A DNA stretch of 64,000 nucleotides from NCBI RefSeq assembly GCF_029873635.1, contig NC_080420.1, positions 124,714,958-124,778,957 on the forward strand, in the 5' to 3' direction. Each line of letters opens with the position of its first letter. The first letter of the stretch is position 1. The DNA is from Malania oleifera (lineage: Eukaryota > Streptophyta > Magnoliopsida > Santalales > Ximeniaceae). The translations under genes were made by a program, and so were the position numbers. Under the pieces are notes generated by a model that ran no database searches, had not been told where the DNA came from, and worked only from the letters and a program-made list of their open reading frames with translations. Shown here piece by piece: positions 46,886 to 57,971 of this stretch.

Positions 46886-49651
46886 AAAAATGATGAAATT
46901 CTATTCACAGCTCATAGAATGAACAATGTGTATTGCATAAATCTTGATAATTTAATATCTCAAGATGTAACTTGCTTGGCTGCACTAAATGAAAATAGTT
47001 GGCTTTGGCATAGAAGATTAGGACATGCTAGCATGGATCTTCTATCTAAATTGTCTAAGAAGAATCTAGTAAAAGGCTTACCAATTACTAAATTTGTAAA
47101 AGATAAAATTTGCTTGCCAATTAGGAAAACAAGTCAAGACAAGCTTTAAAAAGTAGAAATACATATCAACTAGTAGGCCCTTAGAACTCATGCACTTAAA
47201 CTTGTTTGGACCTACTAGAACTCAAAGTTTAGGTGGAAAACAATATGCTTTTGTGATTGTTGACGATTATTCTAGATACACATGGGTAATGTTTTTAGCC
47301 AATAAAGATGAAGCTTGTGATATGTTAATAACTATATGCAAGAAACTTCAAAATGAGAAAGGTTATTATAATGTTACCAACTTTAGGAGTGACCAAGGTA
47401 GAGAATTCAAAAATAAAATTGTAGTGATCATGGTATAAATCATAATTTTTCAGCTCCTAGAACTCCATAACAAAATGAAGTTGTTGAAAGGAAAAATAAA
47501 ACCCTTCAAGAAATGGCTAGAACGATGCTAAATGAAAACAATTTACCTAAGTATTTTTGGGCTGAAGCTGTAAATATAGCTTGTTATGTGATAAATAGGG
47601 TATCTATTAGATCAAGCCTAAACAAGACACCTTATGAACTATGGAAAGGTAGAAGGCCTAACATAGCTTACTTCCATGTATTTGGGTGTAAGTGCTTTGT
47701 TCTAAATAACAAAGATGACTTAGGGAAATTTGATGCCAAATCAGATGAAGGTATTTTCTTAGGATATGCTAAAAAATAATAAAGCCTATAGGATCTATAA
47801 TAAAAGAACACTTGCTATCATTGAATCAATGCATGTAACTTTTGATGAATCAAATTCCTTTGCAAATGATATCAAGAATGATGAAAAAGAAGATATCACA
47901 CAAAAGGTAGAAAATATTGAAATTAAAGAAGAAATAAAAGAAAACAAGGAAGAAACTTCACAAGAAAAACCCACAGAAAATCAAGAATTACCAAAAGAAT
48001 GGAAATATGTTAAAAATCATCCAAAAGATCAAATTATTGGAGAACCATCAAAAGGAGTAACCACTAGATCATCATTGAAGAACATATGCAACCATTATGC
48101 ATTTCTATCTCAAGATGAACCAAAAAATATAGAAGAAGCATTAAATGATGATTTGTGGATTATGATATGCAAGAAGAGCTCAATCAATTTGAAAGAAGTC
48201 AAGTATGACAATTAGTGCCCAAACCTAAAGATCATTCAATCATAGGAACTAAATGGGTCTTTAGAAACATGAAAGATGAAAATGGGATAGTTGTTAGAAA
48301 CAAAGTTAGGCTAGTAGCTCAAGGATATAATCAAGAAGAAGGTATTGATTATGATGAAACCTTTACCCCTGTAGCTAGAATTGAAGCAATTAGAATGCTT
48401 CTAGCCTATGTAGCCCATAAGGAATTTAAGCTATATCAAATGGATATAAAAAGTGCTTTCTTAAATGGGTATATAAATGAAGAAGTTTATGTAAAATAAT
48501 CACTAGGTTTTGAAGACAAAAAACATTTCAATCACGTATTTAGATTAACCAAAGGCTTGTATGGTCTAAAACAAGCTCTTAGAGTTTGGTATGAAAGACT
48601 AAGCAAATTTCTACTTAATAATGATTTTTCAAGAGGAAAAGTTGACAGCACCTTATTTATAAAGAATAAAAACAAACACATGCTAATAGTACAAATATAT
48701 GTGGATGACATCATTTTTGGAGCTACAAATGAAGAATTATGTAAAGAATTTGCAAATTACATGCAAAAAGAGTTCGAAATGAGTATGATGGAAGAGTTGA
48801 ATTATTTCCTAGGGTTACAAATCAAATAAGCCAAAAGTGGAACTTTTATAAATCAAACAAAATACATTAAAGGTATGTTGGAAAAGTTTGACATGGAAGG
48901 AAGTAAACCCATAGGAACTCCTATGAGCACCTCAACAAGCCTTGATAAAGATGAAAAGGGAAAATCAGTGGACACAAAATTTTTTAAAGGAATGATAGGA
49001 AGCCTATTGTATTTGACAGCCAGTAGACCCGATATCATGTTTAGTGTATGCATGTGTGCTAGATTTCAATCACCACCTAAGGAATCTCATCAAGTCGCTG
49101 TTAAAAAAATACTAAGGTACTTGGTAGGTACTTTTGATTTAGGATTGTGGTATCCCAAGGAGACTGATTTTGAAATGATTAGCTATTCAGATGCGGATTA
49201 TGCTAGATGTAAAATAGATAGAAAAAGTACTAGTGGCACTTGTCACTTTCTAAGATGCTCACTAGTATCTTGGTTTTCAAAGAAACAAAATTCCGTAGCC
49301 TTATCCATAGCTGAAGTCGAATACATAGCTGCCAGGAGTTGTTGTGCACAAACACTATATATGAAACAACAACTAAAAGACTTCAATCTTGAATGCCAAA
49401 CAATATCAATTAAGTGTGACAACCCAAGTGCAATAAACATTTCTAAAAATCCTATGTCACACTCAAGAACTTAGCACATTGATATAAGACATCACTTTCT
49501 AAGAGATCATGTTCAAAAAGAAGATATAATACTTGAATTTATCAATACAAATGATCAATGGGTAGATATATTTACAAAACCTCTCAGTGAAGAAAGATTT
49601 ATAACTATAAGGAAAGAACTTGGATTAATACATAGCAGAGAAGTGTTTTAG
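46886..49651 (+). pseudogene. Sirevirus pol remnant (integrase, RT, RNase H)
   Basis: The reading resumes with NVYCINLDNLISQDVTCL and the GAG-pre-integrase WLWHRRLGHAS (near 47000). In the integrase core the first catalytic position reads MHLNLFGP, Asn instead of Asp, while SDQGREFKN (near 47390) and VVERKN (near 47484) keep the other acidic residues. RT has [32 protein letters not shown] and the catalytic YVDDIIFG (near 48701). RNase H has SDADYA (near 49188) and ends SREVF-stop at 49651. The stops at 48497-48499 and 48827-48829 are TAA where CAA would be expected. The protease is missing. It is inactive. Confidence 0.88.
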
Positions 49652-49674
49652 AAAGAAATTATGAAATTTTTCTA

Positions 49675-50059
49675 GACTTCAGTCATCTAAGCCTAAATCC
49701 TCAGATGACTTAACACTTTAGACTGCAAGTTCAGAAGACTGAACTTGGAGTTCAGAAGTCTGGGAGGCTACTAACATTTAAAATTCAGGATCTGGAAATC
49801 TTCAGATGATTGAAGATAATCTTCAGTCTTCTGAAGTCGCGGAGTTTAAATATAACAACTTTTTCAAAACCCTAATTTCAGAAATCTGAAGTTTGTTCCA
49901 TCACTCCTCCAAACTCACCTCTCTCTATCTCTCTCCACTCTCAAATAAAAAATCCTTCAATCCGAAGCTCCATTCACTCTTCAAAAATCACTCTCACGCA
50001 GTCTAAGGTTTTCAAATCAAGCTCTTTCGCGTGCTCCAATCATTCCTCGCACCAAAAAA
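49675..50059 (+). promoter_or_regulatory. Candidate internal promoter and leader for the env-like ORF
   Basis: Between the pol stop (49651) and the env-like ATG (50060) lies a run of about seven TTCAG...CTGAA-type motifs (49676-49880), the same motif family as the LTR array at 52438-52740. A TATA-like TTTAAATATAAC (49845-49856) follows, then a CT-rich leader with CTCTCTCTATCTCTCTCC (49920-49937) and an A-rich context before the ATG. The arrangement mimics the LTR promoter. Promoter function is inferred. Confidence 0.45.
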
Positions 50060-51342
50060 ATGGCAAAATGTGGATCTTCTTCAGGAAGGGATGACCAAAA
50101 TATTAAAAAATGGCTTGTTGCACCACAAGCCAAACTCCATTATCGTGCCTCTCTTAGCACCATTGATCCTATTCTGGGTAAGGTCTTAGACATCTCCTTT
50201 TTCACTGTGAATTTCCTGAAATTCTCCCATTATTTAAAAATATAGGATGGTATTATTTCATTATTCAGCAACCCAAAGGCACCTTTCCTAATCTTGTCAA
50301 AATATTCTACGCAAACTTGATTTATGAAAATGGCATTTTTTCATCTGAAGTTAAGGGGAAGAAAATTCTTTTAAATTCTAAAATACTATCTCCTATCTTC
50401 AAAATCACTCTAGGAGAATTTAAATGTCCCACTCTCACTTAATCCTGAATTTTGGAACAAGGTTTTACTCCTGAAACTTTTCTACCATTAGTTATGGAAA
50501 GTGAACCTGTATACTTTGGGCATCTTCCATCATATAAGCAACTCAATTTAAAAGCCCAAATTCTACATAAGATTATTTCCTATAATATTCTCTCCAAATA
50601 AGGTTCGTTCGATCATCTTTCATACATGGACTGTTTTGTGCTTTGGTGTCTTCTTAAAAAAAAAAAAAAAAAACTAGATTTGGCCAACTTGATTATAAAA
50701 TGGATGTGGGCCAAACTAGAATCCACCATTGTTGTTCTCCCCTATGGTGGTGTTCTCACCCTTATCTTTGCTAATCTTCATATCTCAAATGCTTTCGAAT
50801 TTTTCATTAAAAGAACCCGATATGATCTTTTCAATCTTACCACCTTAAAACAAATGGGGTACGACAAAGGAAATAAGGGTTGGCACTTTAAGGCTGGTAG
50901 ACCTCAGCGTGCTCCAGAAGCCTCAGCAGCAGATCCTCCTCCTCCTACACATGATCATGGATCTTCACAAGAAGCACCGTCATGGGTTTTGTCCTTTCAG
51001 CTGGACTTCTCCACTTTCTCATCTGAAGTGCAATCCGAGATTCAGAGTATCAAGGAGAAAGTCACCTCACTTGATCAGCGCTTAACCCGAATTGAGGAAC
51101 ATCAGGAAAATTCCTTTAGGGGTGGTGATCCTATGGACATTAGCTCAGCTCCCCACAATGAAGCTGATAGTTTTGAAGAAGAAATTGAGGACGAAGAAGA
51201 AGGATTTGAGAAAGAAGAAGGTCAGGAAGAAGAAAAAGGTCAAGAAGAAGGTCAGGAAGAAGAAGATCAAGAAGAAGAAGAAGAACAGGAAGATGAAGAA
51301 AATGAAGATAGAGTAGAAAACTGGCTAATGTTGTATTTATGA
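50060..51342 (+). pseudogene. Sirevirus env-like ORF, broken
   Basis: The ORF starts MAKCGSSSGRDDQ. Read through stops near 50245, 50442 and 50600 and a poly-A slippage run (50657-50673), it gives about 430 residues. A globular part resembles the plant putative transposon-protein region found after pol in Sireviruses (GYDKGNKGWHF near 50860). A coiled coil (SEIQSIKEKVTSLDQRLTRI, near 51032) follows, then a Glu-rich tail of about 45 residues (51170-51310). I see no signal peptide or convincing transmembrane helix, so 'env-like' refers to position rather than a proven envelope role. The last 238 codons are open. Confidence 0.7.
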
Positions 51343-51520
51343 GTTATAATTATGAATTGTTTGAGTTATATGACACTGTTTAAGTTGTTTGACTAGCTGA
51401 AGTTGTTTTATGAGTTGTTTGTTTTTGATACTTTTTGAATGTAATTCCCTCTATGTGTAATGACATCTTTGCTATTATAATATGATTCTATTTCCTATCC
51501 CTTATTTCTTTTTTAATAAT

Positions 51521-51980
51521 GACAAAGGGGGAGAAAATTGTTAGCAAAGATGATACAAAATGAGCTAAAGTGTAATATGCTAAAGTGAAATATGACACAA
51601 TATGGCACATAACTTGTAAAGTGAAGCAAGTAAAGGTGAAATATGGCACATAACTTGTAAAGTGAAGCAAGCAAAGGTGAATAAGTTATACAAATATAAG
51701 AAATCATACTTTAAGTGATTCATGTCTTGTGAATAAATTTAAAGAGCTTATACAAATATGAAAGTAAGAAATCATACTTTATGAGCTAAAAAATTCATAT
51801 TGAATAATGTGTGACATTCTTGTTAAATATTACTACATGTTGGATAATATGCTATTTGTTTACTTGAAATTTTTATCATTACTCTTATCAAATGTTAAAA
51901 GGATGCTTATTGTAAGGGGGAGCATTTTTCAAAGGAACTATCATCTTTGCTCCTTATTTGTTATCATAAAAAAGGGGGAG
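51521..51980 (+). other. Three polypurine tracts before the Sirevirus 3' LTR
   Basis: GACAAAGGGGGAGAAAATTG (51521-51540), AAGGGGGAGCA (51914-51924) and AAAAAAGGGGGAG (51968-51980) share the AAGGGGGAG core. Only the last adjoins the LTR and would prime plus-strand synthesis. Repeated tracts are a known Sirevirus trait. The rest of 51343-51967 has short repeats (GTGAAATATGGCACATAACT twice) and no gene. Confidence 0.75.
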
Positions 51981-51982
51981 AT

Positions 51983-53871
51983 TGTTGGCCTAAATGGGGT
52001 TTTCAATTAGTTTTGGTGATAACAAACAAAGGATAATCTAACTTAGAATGGTTGAGTAATGATGTTTCAGGTTTGACAATAATACAAGGATCATTATGGA
52101 CCATCAAGCCACATTCACCAACAAGTGATCGAAGAGAAGCTCAAAGTAAGACTAGATTGATCACTGCATGAGGAATCTAAAACCATCTCAAGCTAAAGTC
52201 GAAGGGATTTCGAAGTGACCATGTCATGGAATATTTTAAGCTTAGAGTATAAGGGTTTAGGATAAGCAATGTAAGTACTTCAAAGTTGAATATCTGTTGA
52301 AATATCATATGAAGCTCTTTAGGGGAAATACATGGACTTAGAGACCTATTTTAAAACCCCAAAATTTTTTTTATAAACGAGCAAAGAAAGAGAGCAAAAA
52401 TGGTTTTGAAAAATAAAATAAAAAACCATAAAATTGTACTGTTCAGAAGACCAAAGTCACAGCCTAGAAGACTGAAGTTTAAGCTCAGTCGTTTGAAGAA
52501 TTACTTCATAAGACTGAAGAATAAGTTCAGTCATCTGAAGATTTATTGGAGAATCACAGAAACATACAGAACCTTATTAGAAGACTGAACCCTGCCTTCA
52601 GTCGTTTGAACCCGCAACTTCAGAAGTCTGAACCCTAACTTCAGACGTTTGAATCTGTGTCTAGTTCAAAATTTTCAAAACTTTAAGGAACTTCAGAAGA
52701 CTGAACTCGATAGTTCAGTCATCTGAACACTGTTAACGGTCAAAATTTGTAAATATTTTAAAAGTTTTAAATTGATTTCTTGTGCTCCAAAATTTCTTAA
52801 AACTTGGGAAACACTCCAAGTAATCTTGGGTAGCACGAAACTAACTTTATTGGCCTATAAATGCATGGTTTTACAAATTGAATCATACCAAGAATTGAAA
52901 AATCTACTCTAAGTTCTCTTGCATTCAAAGTCACTGCTTGCTCAATCTCTTGCAATTTGAAAGTACTGATATTGTGAAAGTGTTGATCATCAATCCCCGA
53001 GTTCTACATACTGATTTCTCATCTGGAGAAAAGGGGACTTGGTGAATTTTAATCTTGAGCTTTGAATTGTATTTCAAATATGATATTTAAATTCTGAAGT
53101 ATATAGATTTGAATTGTACTAATAAGCTCTATGTGATAGCACTCTTTGTACACATCTACTTGCTATTTCTCTTGTAGTTATTGGACGATTCCAGGCTTGT
53201 TGGATTGTTGACCAAACGAGAGAGAATATCGTTTGGAGAGATGGGCTCTAGCCTACTTGAAGGAGTGGTAGTAAAAGGTGTTGTTCCGCTCGGCAAAGGA
53301 ACTAAGCTAGTGGAATCCTTTGGTAGTTTTCCAAAGGCGAGGACATAGGCTGGGGATAAGCCGAACCTCGTAAAATCTTGGTGTTCTTCTCTCCTCCTTA
53401 CTCTTTACTTTCTGCATTTTACTTGTATTTGTTGGATGTAAATTGATTGATTTCAGGGCTTAAGTAAAAATTCAGAGAAGACTCTTAATTCTAGATAGTA
53501 CGTTTCAATTAACCTTTTGCGTAAACCCTCAAGGGAGTACGTTGGTTAATTTGCGGAACTCCCTCAAGGGAGTACGTTGGTTAATTTGTAGAACTCTTGA
53601 TTAAGAGAGCGCATTACAAAACAAAAATAAAACAGGACTTGCATATAATGACAAGGCTATTACCAAAGGTTGAAAGCATCGAGTTCTTGTTTATTTTGAT
53701 TGATTTATTTTAATATTGTGGTTGATTGGAATTTGTGGTGTGTTTTGGTTTGATTGATTTACTTCAGTCTTGTTGTTGCACTAAAACAAGTAAAAGTTTT
53801 AAAAAGAGCCTAAAAGTTTTAAATAATCCAATTCATCCCCCCCCCCTCTTAGGAATCATATTCTACTTTCA
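51983..53871 (+). repeat. Sirevirus 3' LTR
   Basis: It starts TGTTGGCCTAAATG after the polypurine tract and ends near TACTTTCA after a C-run (53836-53848), mirroring the G-run of the other Sirevirus LTR. It contains a palindrome array (52438-52740), a TATA box (52856-52863) and a GAACTCCCTCAAGGGAGT-type duplicated block (53525-53585). The right boundary is set by the start of Gypsy coding similarity at about 53872. Confidence 0.8.
52438..52863 (+). promoter_or_regulatory. Sirevirus LTR promoter: TTCAG/CTGAA array and TATA box
   Basis: About twelve motifs such as TTCAGAAGACTGAAC, TTCAGTCGTTTGAA and TTCAGACGTTTGAA, variants of a 14-bp palindrome, occupy 52438-52740. TATAAATG follows at 52856-52863, about 116 bp downstream. 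Spacing is close to that in the inverted Sirevirus LTR despite a different motif. Confidence 0.6.
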
Positions 53872-54785
53872 GATTGGTTATAACCAAAGAGTGTGCAGGA
53901 ATTTAGAAGTTTTCTGGGATTGGTTGGATACTATCGTAGGTTCGTTAAGGATTTCTCTAAATTGTTGGGTTCGTTGATGAGGTTGATTAGGAAAGGGGTA
54001 AAATTTGAATGGTTAGATGAATGCGAGCAGAGCTTCTAGGAGCTGAAGTAGTGACTCATCACTGCATCGGTCTTGACGATTCCTTCAGGTGAAGAGGGTT
54101 TCGTGATTTACAGTGATGCATCACATAAAGGGCTTGGCCGTGTTCTGATGTAGCAGGGGAGAGTTATAGCATATGCCTCACATCAGTTGAAAGAATATGA
54201 GAAGAATTACCCTACCCATGATTTGGAGCTAGCAGCAGTAGTGTACGCACTAAAGATTTGGTGGCATTATCTTTATGGGGGTAGGTGTGAAATTTTTACT
54301 AACCATAGGAGTTTGAAATACTTTTTCACACTAAAAAAGTTAAATATGAGGCAGAGGAGATGCTTAGAACTGATAAAGGATTATGATTGCACCATCAGTT
54401 ACCTCCTAGGGAAGGCAAATGTGGTGGTTGATGCTTTCAGTCAGAAATTAGTGGGTGCATCGATATCTGCAGTGGAGACCCAGCATTTGATTCAGATGGA
54501 TCTAGAGAGATTAGGAATAGAACTCATGGAGGGTGACCATCAGGTCTTTATTGCCAATCTATTGTTTCAACCGATTCTATAGGAAAGAATTAAAGCGGCA
54601 TAGAGGAGTGATGCAAAATTAGTAGATCTGATAGAGAAAGTACAAGATGGTCTGGAGGAAGATTTTAGTATCTCAAATGATGGGGCCTTGAGGTTTTGTA
54701 CCAAATTAAAGTGCACCGATCCTTGTATATGGTACATCTTGGTAGCACTAAAATGTACAGGGATCTTCAGGATTTGTTTTGGTGG
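53872..54785 (+). pseudogene. Gypsy RNase H and integrase zinc-region fragment
   Basis: The block begins VQEFRSFLGLVGYYRRFV. RNase H follows with VIYSDASHKGLG (near 54105) and [20 protein letters not shown] (54220-54278), the last part lying in an open stretch 54187-54582. A decayed H2C2 integrase zinc region (54600-54780) ends the block. RNase H would remove the RNA strand during reverse transcription. Stops occur near 54030-54050 and 54152. Confidence 0.85.
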
Positions 54786-55005
54786 AGCAGGACTTCCGTG
54801 ATGGTTTGTGTAACTTTCCTGGGGTGACAATTTCAGGAAAGCCATAATAAACTATTGACGGGTTGGGTATCTAGATTGTAGGATTGAACCTTGAATTAAG
54901 ATCAGGAATGAATAATCAGTCAAAAATGTGATATACTAGTTAGATGATTTGTGTGGGGTATGTTGTGGTAATAGGGTCTTAAATTAAGTTTATCGTCTTT
55001 TCAGG

Positions 55006-56470
55006 ATAGACCCTGGAGGTAGTAGTGCCCATGCTTGTGGGAATGAGGGTACTGGGCCCTCAGGTGCAGCTGGTGGCGATTTAGACGCAATACTGCGTAG
55101 CGTGGCTCAACAAGTCATGGTTGAAATTGCTAGGAACTCCAGAGAGCAGGGTGGTCTGTCTGCAGGCCACAGTAGTTCAATTAAGAAGTTTATTAAGATG
55201 AATCCTCCGACTTTCTCAAGAGGAACTGATCCTGTAGTCGCTGAAAACTAGATGTAGGTGATTGAAAAAGTGTTTGTAGTACTACAATGTACTGAGGAGC
55301 AGAGGGTGTTGTTTGCTACATATAAACTGACTGGAGAGGCCAAAATATGGTGTACGACAGTGAAACTTCTGGAGAAGCAGAGGGTTGTGCATATGGAGAT
55401 GTTTTGGGAACGATTTAAGGAGATATTTTTCGACAGATACTTCATAACCTCGTCCAGAGAAACCAAGATAGAGGAGTTCCTGGATCTGAAGTAGGGACTG
55501 CAAACAGTACAGCAGTACGCGGCGAGGTTTATTGAATTATCTCGCTTCGCCACGTACATTATTCCGGATGAGATGAAGAAGGTAAGATAGTTTGAAAGAG
55601 GTATGAGGAGAGAATTACATAAGCAGGTATGAATATTGAAATTGCAAGATTTTACCGAGCCAGTAGACAGGGCATGTAGTGACCTAGAGAATTTATAATA
55701 TTCAAATAATAAAAGGAAATATCCATGTTGCCACACACTAGTATTAGTTTATTTCCCTTACTGAGAGGTGTCTCACCCCAAATTTTTTTAAACATTTAAG
55801 GAGCCCCTGATAGGAGAGCGGGTAAAGCTCCGTTGATTTAATACTGTTGATCTACCCTCTCTGAAGGGTAAGTTTTGGTAGAGATGGTTAGATTTTGTGG
55901 AAATGTCCCTAGATATTTCTTTTTGGATGTATATACTTAAATACAGTGGATGTAGTGACTCTGGTATTATGATGGATGGTTTTGTATTTATGATATTATG
56001 ATTGTACGTTTCCTGCCGCTTAGGCTTCCGTTATGTGTTATTATGTATCCTTGGTACCCACGGGTCCACGTGGATTATGATCTGCTGAGTTTTGTGATAT
56101 TGGTTTTATTATATATAAAAAATATATATGTGGAAGTTAAGCAGGTCATCATAGGGCAATTATGGTAGAAGCCGGAGAGCGGTTGGAGGCTGAGGAGCAG
56201 AAGTAAAGAAAGAGATCCACACCTTCTGGTTCCTAGCAGGGGTCTAGTTGGGGTTCATGGAAGAGAGGTGGCTACTACAGGGATTGGAGGCAGGAGTCAG
56301 GGAGTCGTGGGTTTCAGGGTATACAGTCTTTTCCAGCTTGTTCGACTTGTGGGAAGAGACACCCGGGGGAGTGTCGTGTCAGGCGAGGCATTTGTTACTA
56401 ATGTGGGGAGCCAAGGTATATGATGAGAGATTGTCAGGCTCAAATTTGAGCTGCTCCCACTCCTAGACCT
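55006..56470 (+). pseudogene. Gypsy gag, interrupted by a short solo LTR
   Basis: The gag start Met is lost (ATAGACCCTGGAGG, following CTTTTCAGG). A retrotransposon-gag domain follows with EEQRVLFATYKLTGEAKIW (55294-55350), broken by TAG codons. It stops at the insertion (55674) and resumes at 56154. Two CCHC knuckles come next, CSTCGKRHPGEC (near 56341) and a second with a stop after its first Cys (near 56395-56440). 54786-55005 is the leader, homologous to 40923-41110 on the other strand. Confidence 0.85.
55675..56153 (+). mobile_element. Short (479 bp) solo LTR with perfect GGGCA target duplication
   Basis: The sequence runs TGTAGTGACC...GGTCATCATA. The flanks GGGCA (55670-55674) and GGGCA (56154-56158) are identical, and the gag reading is continuous across one copy. 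It carries the R-like hairpin TGAGAGGTGTCTCA (55762-55775) and the LTR tail ACTCTGGTATTATGATGG shared with larger LTRs, but nearly all of U3 is missing. At a fifth of normal LTR size it is an internally deleted solo LTR or a small non-autonomous family. Confidence 0.88.
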
Positions 56471-56539
56471 GCTTGAGGAGGCAATCAGGCGCCTCATGGA
56501 GGTCAGCAAAGGAATACGGCTCTAGCGAGAGTTTATACC

Positions 56540-57971
56540 TTGACGCTGGGTGATGCTGAGATAGCTAGCGATGTGATGACAGGTATGATTAGCATGCTTT
56601 CATTTAAAGTTATTGTATTGCTTGATTTAAGGGCCACACACTTGTTTGTGTCTATGAGATGCATTAAATTATGTGGGGGCAGAGACACAGTTCTTAGACA
56701 CCGAACTGTTAGTATCTACACCGACCTAGTCAGTATTGAGGTGTAATAGGGTGCACAGTTGATATCCAGGGGAAAGTTTTGCCTGCTGATTTGATAGTGC
56801 TGGATATGCACGAGTTTGATGTAATATTCGGCATGGATTGGCTAGCGGCTAACTTTGCCAGTATATATTCCTGGTTGAAAGAAATGATTTTCAGACCTCT
56901 GAAAAGATCAAAATTCAGGTTCATAGAGTCTCTAGTGCAATCCTCGCCTCAGTTAGTTTTAGCTATTCAGGCGAGGAGACTGCTCTTGAGTGGTTGTCAA
57001 GGATTCGTGGCCTTTGTGAAGGAAATGTCAGGGAATGAATTGAAGCTCACTAGTATGCCAATGGCAAAGGAGCTTACAGATGTTTTTCCAGATGAGCTAC
57101 CAGGCTTGCCACCTGATCGTGAGGTAGATTTTCCTATTAATCTGCTACTAGGCACATCACCGATCTCTAAAGCACCTTATCGAATGGCGCACGTAGAGTT
57201 GGCAGAATTAAAGAATCAGTTGCAAGATTTAATTAATAAGGGTTTTATGCTGCATAGTGTGTCTCCGTGGGGAGCTCCAGTGTTATTTATGAAGAAGAAA
57301 GATGGGTCCATGAGGATGTGTATAAATTATAGGGAAATTAATAAGGTAACAATCAAGAACAAGTATTCTCTACCCCGTATAGATGATTTATTTGATTAGC
57401 TCCAGGGTACACGAGTGTACTCCAAGATTGATCTCAGATCAGGTTATCATCAAGTAAAGGTAAGGGCAAAAGATGTATTGAAGACAGCCTTTCAGACCAA
57501 GTATGGGCATTATGAGTTTCTTGTTATGCCTTTTGGTTTGACGAATGCTCCTGCAATATTCATGGATTTGATAAATAGAATCTTCCACCAATATTTAGAC
57601 CAGTTTGTTGTTATTTTTATTGATGATATATTGGTCTATTCAAGGAGCTATGAGGAGCATGAGACACATTTGAGCAAGTTTTACAGATGCTCAAAGAAAA
57701 GAAGTTGTACGCCAAGTTTATAAAATGTGAATTCTGGCTCAAGAAGGTTGCGTTTTTGGGGCATGTCATCTTAGGGGATGGGATTTATGTGGATCCTAGT
57801 AAAATTGATGTGGTAGTAAATTGGGCTAAATCGAAAAACATCCAGTAGATTAATAGTGTCTTGGGGTTGGCTGGTTATTACCGTCGTTTTGTTAAGGGAT
57901 TCTCAGCTTATTAGAGCCTCTGACGCGAGTGATTAGGAAGAACGTCGATTTGAGTGGGACGACAACTCTGA
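56540..57971 (+). pseudogene. Gypsy protease and reverse transcriptase remnant
   Basis: The protease active site reads LLDLRATHLF where the family has D-S-G-A-T (near 56618), so the catalytic Asp is kept but the Ser and Gly are changed. The linker includes [13 protein letters not shown] (near 56809). RT has [20 protein letters not shown] (from 57257), [14 protein letters not shown] (57415) and FIDDILVYS (near 57618), in open stretches of 206 and 102 codons separated by a single TAG at 57397-57399. The reading ends shortly after GLAGYYRRFVKGF (57858-57900). It is the best preserved RT in the window but still broken. Confidence 0.9.

Larger units (their letters stand above)
41391..53871 (+). 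mobile_element. Sirevirus (Ty1/copia, SIRE/Maximus-type), 5' truncated
   Basis: The order is gag with long coiled coil and two zinc knuckles, then pol, an env-like ORF, several polypurine tracts and a 3' LTR (51983-53871). This is the layout of Sireviruses. The 5' LTR, primer-binding site and gag start are missing. A minus-strand Sirevirus fragment (42861-46885) replaces the protease region. The pol and env-like frames contain stops. The 3' LTR joins directly to a Gypsy RNase H fragment at 53872. Confidence 0.88.

Noticed and set aside
51170..51316. Lys-rich alternative ORF overlapping the env-like tail
   Set aside because: It is a frame-shifted reading of the Glu-rich GAAGAA repeats; the Glu frame continues the upstream coiled coil.
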